DNA from: SYIM01 sp044359405 | GTDB taxonomy: Bacteria > Pseudomonadota > Gammaproteobacteria > Burkholderiales > Burkholderiaceae_E | Reading direction: 5' to 3' | DNA: 11,757 nt | Assembly: GCA_044359405.1 (NCBI GenBank) | Contig: JBIKMC010000097.1 | Location: forward strand, 1 to 11,757 | Part shown: positions 7,260 through 11,757 of the stretch, piece by piece | Layout: each line of letters starts with the position of its first letter | Position numbering within the stretch: position 1 is the first letter of the stretch | The notes under the pieces: generated by a model | What the model saw: only the letters and a program-made list of their open reading frames with translations | The model's database searches: none | What the model was told of the DNA's origin: nothing | Position numbers and translations under genes: made by a program

Positions 7260-7276
7260 CACCGGATTCACCGGTG
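7260..7276. repeat. Inverted repeat upstream of uspA
   Basis: CACCGG and CCGGTG form a perfect 6-bp inverted repeat separated by ATTCA, 24 bases before the uspA start. Two further short symmetric sites lie upstream: GACCGGTC (7209-7216) and GTCAT-C-ATGAC (7214-7224). They could be an operator or a leader hairpin, but no regulator family is recognised. Confidence 0.35.
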
Positions 7277-7299
7277 CCGACTGCATCGGAGGGCAGCCC

Positions 7300-7752
7300 A
7301 TGTACCGGAAAATTCTGCTCGCATTTGACGGTTCCGAAGCGGGACGGACCGCCTTGTTCGAGTGCTCTGACGTCGCGGCATTGGTCAAGGCCGAAATTCA
7401 TCTGATCGCGGTCGTACAACCTCTGCCGGCTGCGGTGCTCTATGAGGTCGTGGTGGCCGACACGCCCGATCTGGCCGATGAGACGCAGCGCTTTCAGCGC
7501 GTGCTTGATGAAGGCGTCAACATCCTGCGCGAGCGCGGCTATGAATGCACAGGGCATCTGGCCCGCGGCGAACCGGTTGACCAGATTGCCGATGCGGCCC
7601 GTCGCCTGGGGGTTGATCTCATCATTGTTGGGCACCGACGCGCCAAAGGCTGGGCTGAGCGTTGGTGGCGTGGGTCGCTGGGCGCCACCCTCATGGACTC
7701 GGCGCCCTGTAGCGTTTTGATTTCCTTGAATCAGCCTCAAAAAAAGGCCTGA
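7300..7752 (+). CDS. Universal stress protein, UspA family
   Basis: A 150-residue single Usp domain. It starts with MYRKILLAFDGSEAG, the typical first strand with the nucleotide-contacting Asp10 and Ser12. RRLGVDLIIVGHRRAKGW (101-118) and WWRGSLGATLMDSAPCSVLI (122-141) close it. The glycine loop G111-x5-G117-x7-G125-S126 is close to, but not exactly, the G-2x-G-9x-G-S/T pattern of ATP-binding members, so ATP binding is plausible but not certain. The frame is open back to 7249, but the ATG at 7300 is chosen because GGAGG lies seven bases upstream and the fold starts exactly there. Usp proteins are small cytoplasmic dimers induced under stress or growth arrest. It is convergent with the cyclo-ligase gene, with 39 bp between stops. 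Confidence 0.93.
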   Translation: MYRKILLAFDGSEAGRTALFECSDVAALVKAEIHLIAVVQPLPAAVLYEVVVADTPDLADETQRFQRVLDEGVNILRERGYECTGHLARGEPVDQIADAARRLGVDLIIVGHRRAKGWAERWWRGSLGATLMDSAPCSVLISLNQPQKKA

Positions 7753-7777
7753 TTCGCTCTTATCGCTCGGCGCTCTT

Positions 7778-7800
7778 GCCTGCCCGGGTGGTCAGGCTTT
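7778..7800 (+). terminator. Candidate intrinsic terminator of uspA
   Basis: GCCTG (7778-7782) pairs with CAGGC (7793-7797), extended inward by CC/GG with one bulged T, and is followed by TTTAAT. It lies 25 bases after the uspA stop and overlaps the last codons of the convergent cyclo-ligase gene. The T-run is short, so strength is uncertain. Confidence 0.35.
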
Positions 7801-8433
7801 AATCGCGGGCGATGAGCGTGATCGCCCGCTGATCGACTCAATCCCTCGCTCGGTCACCAACCAGTCCATGGGCAGATCATGCGGCTTCGGCAGCAGATCG
7901 GGTACCCGAGCGATCGCATACGCCACCCCCACCGCAATCGGTCGGGGCTGCGCCCTGGCAAGGGTGATATCAAAAAAACCTGCCCCGTAGCCCAAGCGAT
8001 ACCCACAATCATCGAAGGCATTTCCGGGAATCAACAGCAGATCGGGTGCGAGTGACTCGCCCTCGGCGGGATACTTCAAACCCATACGATCAGCGACCAG
8101 TGCCACCGTCTCATCCCAGCGTCGCCATTGCAGCGCTTGGCCCGAGCCCACCACCCGCGGCAAGGTCGTTAACACCCCTCGCCCCCTCAACCATGCACAT
8201 ACGGGCCGCAAGTCATGCTCAGCGCGAAAGGGCCAGCAGGCACCGACTTCATTCGGCGCAAGTCGCTCAAGCAGGTGCTTGAGATGCCGGTCAATCTGCT
8301 CCGACCACATCAGACGCTGCTCAAGCGAAATCGCCTGCCGCTGAGCAATCATCCAACGCCGTAACTCGGGGCGTTGCTCGGGCGGGGGACGCTGATGGGG
8401 GCCGTCCCTGAAATCCTGGATCGACGAGTTCAT
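7792..8433 (-). CDS. fau: 5-formyltetrahydrofolate cyclo-ligase
   Basis: The 213-residue enzyme converts 5-formyl-THF and ATP to 5,10-methenyl-THF, returning stored folate to one-carbon metabolism in the cytoplasm. The family signature is at 133-155: LLIPGNAFDD, then GYRLGYGAGFFD, a mild variant of the usual G-Y-R-L-G-Y-G-G-G-Y-Y-D. The N-terminal basic helix ELRRWMIAQRQAISLEQR, WPFRAEHDLRP (67-77) and LKYPAEGE (119-126) also fit. The frame stays open upstream to 8661, but that would run through the divergent formate dehydrogenase gene. The ATG at 8433 gives family length, though no Shine-Dalgarno is visible. The gene is often called ygfA or fau and is commonly next to 6S RNA; here only 70 bp separate it from the divergent gene, so 6S RNA does not fit. 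Confidence 0.92.
   Translation of the reverse strand: MNSSIQDFRDGPHQRPPPEQRPELRRWMIAQRQAISLEQRLMWSEQIDRHLKHLLERLAPNEVGACWPFRAEHDLRPVCAWLRGRGVLTTLPRVVGSGQALQWRRWDETVALVADRMGLKYPAEGESLAPDLLLIPGNAFDDCGYRLGYGAGFFDITLARAQPRPIAVGVAYAIARVPDLLPKPHDLPMDWLVTERGIESISGRSRSSPAIKA
7802..7833. repeat. Strong hairpin at the 3' end of fau
   Basis: GCGGGCGAT (7805-7813) and ATCGCCCGC (7821-7829) form a perfect 9-bp stem with a 7-base loop, extended by ATC/GAT outside a single bulged T to 12 bp. It lies inside the last codons of the cyclo-ligase gene and about 50 bases beyond the uspA stop. No T-run follows on either strand, so it may protect RNA 3' ends rather than terminate directly. Confidence 0.5.
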
Positions 8434-8503
8434 GCTGGGCGGAGATAATTCGGCTAAGTTCAAGTCTGCAGAACGATAACAAGATGCTGAACCAGGAGGA
8501 AGC

Positions 8504-10324
8504 ATGGGTGAGCCAACGGCACCTGCCGCAGTGACCAGACCGGTACGGTTCCGGCCGGCCGTGAAGGGTCGCCGTGCCGATGCGCAGGCGCTGGCCGAGA
8601 TCACCCAGCTTTTGGGCGACGCCCCACGCCGACGTGATCTTCTGATTGAGCATCTGCACAAGATCCAGGACCACTTCGGTCACTTGCACAGTCGGCATCT
8701 GGTTGCGCTCGCGCAGGAAATGCGCCTGTCGATGGCCGAAGTGTATGAGGTGGCCAGCTTCTACCATCACTTCGACATTGTCCGCGATGGCGAAGAGGTG
8801 CCGGCCAGTCTGACGATACGCGTCTGCGAGTCATTGTCGTGCTCGATGGCAGGAGCGCCGCCGCTCCGCTCTGAACTGGCCAAACGCCTGGGTCCAACGG
8901 TACGCGTCATCGCGGCACCCTGCATCGGACGCTGCGAGCAGGCGCCCGCAGTGACCGTCGGTCAGCATCCGGTACCGCATGCCAACGCCGACACGGTCTG
9001 CGCGCACGTCAACGGCTTCAGCGTGCATGCCGACTCCACTTCGGCTGTGACGCGGCACCCAACCGCGAAAGATGATTCGCCCTTTGAGCCGTCAAGCTGG
9101 CTGTCACCGGCCAACACGCCGGGCGCCCAGCTCAACATCGCTCCCGCCTACGCAGGCCTGGACACCTACTTAGAGCACGGAGGCTACGCGCTGTGGTGGG
9201 CCTGCATGCGTGGCGAGCGCGAAGTCGGCGCGGTGATTGCCGAGCTTGAATCCTCGGGTCTGCGCGGATTGGGCGGGGCCGGTTTTCCTGCGGGCCGAAA
9301 GTGGCGCACCGTGCGCGAACAGCCCGGGCCCCGGCTGATCGCCGTCAATATCGATGAGGGCGAGCCGGGCACCTTCAAAGATCGGACCTGGCTTGAGCGT
9401 GACCCCCACCGATTCATTGAAGGTCTGCTGATTGCCGCGTGGGCTATCGAAGCACAAGCCTGCTACATCTACCTGCGCGATGAGTACCATGGCTGTCGCG
9501 CTCTGCTCGAGCGCGAGCTCGCCCGCCTGCGCGCGGCCCCACCCTTTGGTCTGAACCTGCCCGAGATTCATCTACGTCGTGGCGCGGGTGCCTATATCTG
9601 CGGTGAAGAGTCCGCCATGATCGAGTCCATCGAGGGTAAGCGGGGTCTGCCCAGGCTGCGTCCGCCGTACGTGGCCCAGGTGGGTCTTTTTGGTCGCCCC
9701 ACGCTTGAGCATAACCTGGAGACGCTCTACTGGGTGCGCGATATTCTTGAACGCGGCGCCGCCTGGTTTGCCGGCTTCGGGCGTCGCGACCGCAAAGGCC
9801 TGCGCAGTTTTTCGGTCTCGGGTCGCGTCGTGAAACCCGGCGTGCATCTGGCACCCGCTGGCATCAGCGTTCGTGAGCTCATTGCCGAGTACTGTGGCGG
9901 CATGCAGCCAGGACATCAGCTGTATGCCTATCTGCCCGGCGGCGCGTCTGGCGGCATTTTGCCCGAGTCATTGGCTGATCTGCCGCTTGACTTTGACACG
10001 CTGCAGGCCCACGGCTGCTTTATCGGATCGGCCGCCATCATCGTTCTCTCCCAGCATGATCGTGTGCTGGATGCAGCGCTCAATATGCTGGGCTTTTTTA
10101 GAGATGAGTCCTGCGGTCAATGCACACCGTGCAGAGTCGGTTCGGCCAGGCTTCATGAGTTGCTGGGCCAAGCCGGAACGCCGCACTGGAATGAAGCCTT
10201 GTCGCGAGAGTTGGCAGCGGCCATGGCGGATGCGTCCATCTGTGGCTTGGGTCAGGCTGCACCCAACCCCTTGCTAAGCCTCCTGCGTTATTTCCCGCAT
10301 GAACTCAGCGGAGCTTCAACATGA
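8504..10324 (+). CDS. fdh1B: NAD-dependent formate dehydrogenase beta subunit, NuoE-NuoF fusion (Fdh1B/FdsGB type)
   Basis: A 606-residue diaphorase subunit that takes electrons from the formate-oxidising alpha subunit to NAD+. Residues about 25-170 are a NuoE-like domain with thioredoxin-type [2Fe-2S] ligands Cys108, Cys113, Cys140 and Cys144. Residues about 215-600 are NuoF-like: GLRGLGGAGFPAGRKW (252-267) and GAGAYICGEESAMIESIEG (360-378) for FMN/NADH, then the [4Fe-4S] ligands Cys537, Cys540, Cys543 (ESCGQCTPCR) and Cys580. A low-complexity linker (about 172-215) joins the halves. In Rhodobacter and Cupriavidus the two domains are separate FdsG and FdsB; a single fused chain is known as Fdh1B in Methylorubrum extorquens. 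AGGAGG four bases before the ATG fixes the start. The stop overlaps the alpha-subunit start by ATGA, so translation is coupled. All cluster ligands are intact. Confidence 0.9.
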   Translation: MGEPTAPAAVTRPVRFRPAVKGRRADAQALAEITQLLGDAPRRRDLLIEHLHKIQDHFGHLHSRHLVALAQEMRLSMAEVYEVASFYHHFDIVRDGEEVPASLTIRVCESLSCSMAGAPPLRSELAKRLGPTVRVIAAPCIGRCEQAPAVTVGQHPVPHANADTVCAHVNGFSVHADSTSAVTRHPTAKDDSPFEPSSWLSPANTPGAQLNIAPAYAGLDTYLEHGGYALWWACMRGEREVGAVIAELESSGLRGLGGAGFPAGRKWRTVREQPGPRLIAVNIDEGEPGTFKDRTWLERDPHRFIEGLLIAAWAIEAQACYIYLRDEYHGCRALLERELARLRAAPPFGLNLPEIHLRRGAGAYICGEESAMIESIEGKRGLPRLRPPYVAQVGLFGRPTLEHNLETLYWVRDILERGAAWFAGFGRRDRKGLRSFSVSGRVVKPGVHLAPAGISVRELIAEYCGGMQPGHQLYAYLPGGASGGILPESLADLPLDFDTLQAHGCFIGSAAIIVLSQHDRVLDAALNMLGFFRDESCGQCTPCRVGSARLHELLGQAGTPHWNEALSRELAAAMADASICGLGQAAPNPLLSLLRYFPHELSGAST

Positions 10325-11757
10325 ACGCGCCTGTACCCGCCCATGTGACCGAGATCGAGTTTGAGCTGGACGGCCAACGGCTGCGCGCGCACGCAGGCCA
10401 GACCATTCTCGAGGCCGCCCGCGCCGCTGGCGTTGAGATTCCACATCTGTGCTACACCCCTGGCATGCGCCCTGACGGCAACTGCCGGGCCTGTGTGGTT
10501 GAAATCGAGGGAGAACGCGTGCTGGCCGCTTCATGCTGCCGCACGGCGCAGGCGGGCATGAAGGTGCACGCGGGTAATGAGCGGGCCCGCCGCGCGCAGC
10601 GCATGGTGCTTGAGCTGTTGTTGTCAGACGTGTCGACCGAAGCCAGACAGCATGAGGCGTCCGAGCTGGTTCAATGGGCCCGATCGCTCAACGCGCAGGC
10701 CGACCGCTTCCCGACACGACATCAGCCTTCTTCCGATCTGTCCCATCCGGCCATTGCGGTCCGGCTGGATGCCTGCATTCAGTGCACCCGCTGCGTGCGT
10801 GCATGCCGTGAGGTGCAGGTCAACGACGTGATTGGCATGGCCCTGCGCGGCGAACATGCCAAGGTCAGTTTTGATCTTGACGACCCCATGGGTGACTCCA
10901 CCTGCGTGGGTTGCGGCGAGTGCGTGCAGGCCTGTCCGACCGGGGCCTTATTACCGGCGGGCCCGCTGCCTGCACGAGCCGCGGACCGCACGGTCGATTC
11001 AGTGTGCCCGTATTGCGGCGTCGGATGTCAGCTGACCTATCACGTCAGCGACGAACGCATCGTGAAAGTAGAGGGCCGTCAGGGGCCCGCCAATCAAGGT
11101 CGATTGTGCGTTAAAGGGCGCTACGGTTTTGACTATGTGCATCATCCGCATCGCTTGACCCGCCCCCTGATTCGTCGCGCCGATGCACCCAAGCATAAAG
11201 ACGCAGCAATCGAGCCCGGCAACTGGCAATCGGTCTTCAGGCAAGCCTCCTGGGAAGAGGCGCTAAGCGTGGCCGCGGCGGGGCTTTTGCGCGTGCGCGA
11301 CCGGGCGCCTGCGCCGGGCTGCGGCGGCGGGCCTGGCGCACTGGCTGGCTTCGGCTCGGCAAAGGGCTCCAACGAAGAGGCTTATCTTTTTCAGAAACTG
11401 GTGCGCACAGGCTTCGGCAGCAATAACGTCGATCACTGCACGCGGCTCTGTCACGCCTCCAGCGTGGCCGCGCTCATGGAGGGTGTTAATTCAGGCGCGG
11501 TATCCAATCCTGTGAATGATGTCGCGCATGCGGACGTCATCTTTGTGATCGGTGCCAACCCCACCGTCAACCACCCCGTTGCGGCCACCTGGATCAAGAA
11601 CGCGGTTCGCCGCGGCGCCACCCTGATCGTAGCCGACCCACGACTGACCGAACTGGCTCGCCACGCGAAATATGTTCTGCAGTTCAGACCCGATACCGAT
11701 GTGGCGCTGCTCAACGCCATGCTGCATGTGATCGTCACCGAACACAGGGTCAATGAG
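10321..11757 (+). CDS. fdh1A: NAD-dependent formate dehydrogenase alpha subunit, 5' part (3' end outside window)
   Basis: The frame is open from the ATG at 10321 to the window end, 479 codons, roughly half of a family member of over 900 residues. It oxidises formate to CO2 at a Mo- or W-bis-MGD centre. An N-terminal [2Fe-2S] domain has Cys44, Cys55, Cys58 and Cys72. A two-cluster ferredoxin domain has Cys152/155/158/162 and Cys195/198/201/205. The proximal [4Fe-4S] site has Cys229, Cys232, Cys236 and Cys263, followed by Lys265. The catalytic region DHCTRLCHASSVAAL (371-385) holds the metal-ligand Cys377, encoded TGT (not selenocysteine), and His378. No cysteine occurs at 74-151, so the extra His-Cys3 cluster of NuoG-like relatives is absent. 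A glycine/proline-rich insert (about 329-340) precedes a very conserved stretch. It is the second gene of the operon, overlapping the beta subunit by 4 bp. Confidence 0.92.
   Translation, partial: MNAPVPAHVTEIEFELDGQRLRAHAGQTILEAARAAGVEIPHLCYTPGMRPDGNCRACVVEIEGERVLAASCCRTAQAGMKVHAGNERARRAQRMVLELLLSDVSTEARQHEASELVQWARSLNAQADRFPTRHQPSSDLSHPAIAVRLDACIQCTRCVRACREVQVNDVIGMALRGEHAKVSFDLDDPMGDSTCVGCGECVQACPTGALLPAGPLPARAADRTVDSVCPYCGVGCQLTYHVSDERIVKVEGRQGPANQGRLCVKGRYGFDYVHHPHRLTRPLIRRADAPKHKDAAIEPGNWQSVFRQASWEEALSVAAAGLLRVRDRAPAPGCGGGPGALAGFGSAKGSNEEAYLFQKLVRTGFGSNNVDHCTRLCHASSVAALMEGVNSGAVSNPVNDVAHADVIFVIGANPTVNHPVAATWIKNAVRRGATLIVADPRLTELARHAKYVLQFRPDTDVALLNAMLHVIVTEHRVNE

Noticed and set aside
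6991..7740. 249-residue open frame on the minus strand
   Set aside because: It is antisense to the YgiN-like gene and uspA, both with clear family motifs and Shine-Dalgarno sites; its product resembles nothing known to me.
8434..8503. 6S RNA (ssrS), often next to fau/ygfA
   Set aside because: Only 70 bp are free upstream of fau before the divergent gene, too short for a roughly 180-nt RNA, and no long rod-like structure is visible.
8434..8661. Longer fau start up to 8661
   Set aside because: It would overlap the formate dehydrogenase beta gene head to head and exceeds the family length by 76 residues.
11449..11451. Selenocysteine at the formate dehydrogenase active site
   Set aside because: The codon is TGT (Cys), with the conserved RLCHASSV context, so the enzyme is the cysteine form.
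1..11757. Mobile element, CRISPR, prophage or defence island
   Set aside because: No transposase, integrase, repeat array, terminal repeats or defence domains were seen; gene content is chromosomal metabolism.

Overview
The window is GC-rich, densely coded, chromosomal-type DNA. Protein types (indolepyruvate oxidoreductase beta with its C-terminal domain, MAPEG protein, cyclopropane fatty acid synthase, molybdenum/tungsten NAD-formate dehydrogenase) suggest a Pseudomonadota bacterium, most likely a betaproteobacterium near Burkholderiales; the genus cannot be read from sequence alone. I see no tRNA, rRNA, CRISPR array, insertion sequence, integrase or plasmid/phage gene.

Left part (1-2801): the 3' end of a standalone indolepyruvate oxidoreductase beta gene is followed after 15 bp by a small MAPEG-family membrane protein. 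An RraA/HMG-aldolase-family gene runs convergent to it, with the stop codons overlapping by 8 bp. Divergent from the RraA gene is a lipoprotein with an Ig-like N-terminal part and a cyclophilin fold that has lost the usual catalytic residues.

Middle part (2829-6648): a ketopantoate-reductase-family (PanE/ApbA) dehydrogenase follows the lipoprotein. It converges on, and overlaps by 16 bp, an amidase-signature hydrolase on the minus strand. A cyclopropane-fatty-acyl-phospholipid synthase lies upstream of the amidase on the same strand.

Right part (6810-11757): divergent from cfa are a YgiN-like antibiotic-biosynthesis-monooxygenase-domain protein and a universal stress protein. UspA converges on 5-formyltetrahydrofolate cyclo-ligase, and two hairpins lie in and beside the junction. 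Seventy bases upstream of the cyclo-ligase, in the opposite direction, begins an NAD-dependent formate dehydrogenase operon: a beta subunit that is a natural NuoE-NuoF fusion, then, overlapping by ATGA, the molybdopterin/iron-sulfur alpha subunit, cut by the window end after 479 codons. The two-subunit arrangement recalls Fdh1 (Fdh1A/Fdh1B) of Methylorubrum extorquens. Together the beta subunit (FMN, one 2Fe-2S, one 4Fe-4S) and alpha subunit (Mo/W-bis-MGD site, 2Fe-2S, three visible 4Fe-4S sites) would oxidise formate to CO2 and reduce NAD+.

Most of the window is ordinary housekeeping and catabolic gene content. The points most worth a second look are the formate dehydrogenase (fusion beta subunit, an alpha subunit with no cysteines where related enzymes can carry a His-Cys3 cluster, and its pairing with a folate one-carbon gene) and the catalytically degenerate cyclophilin lipoprotein. 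I found no clear sign of a new defence or mobile system.
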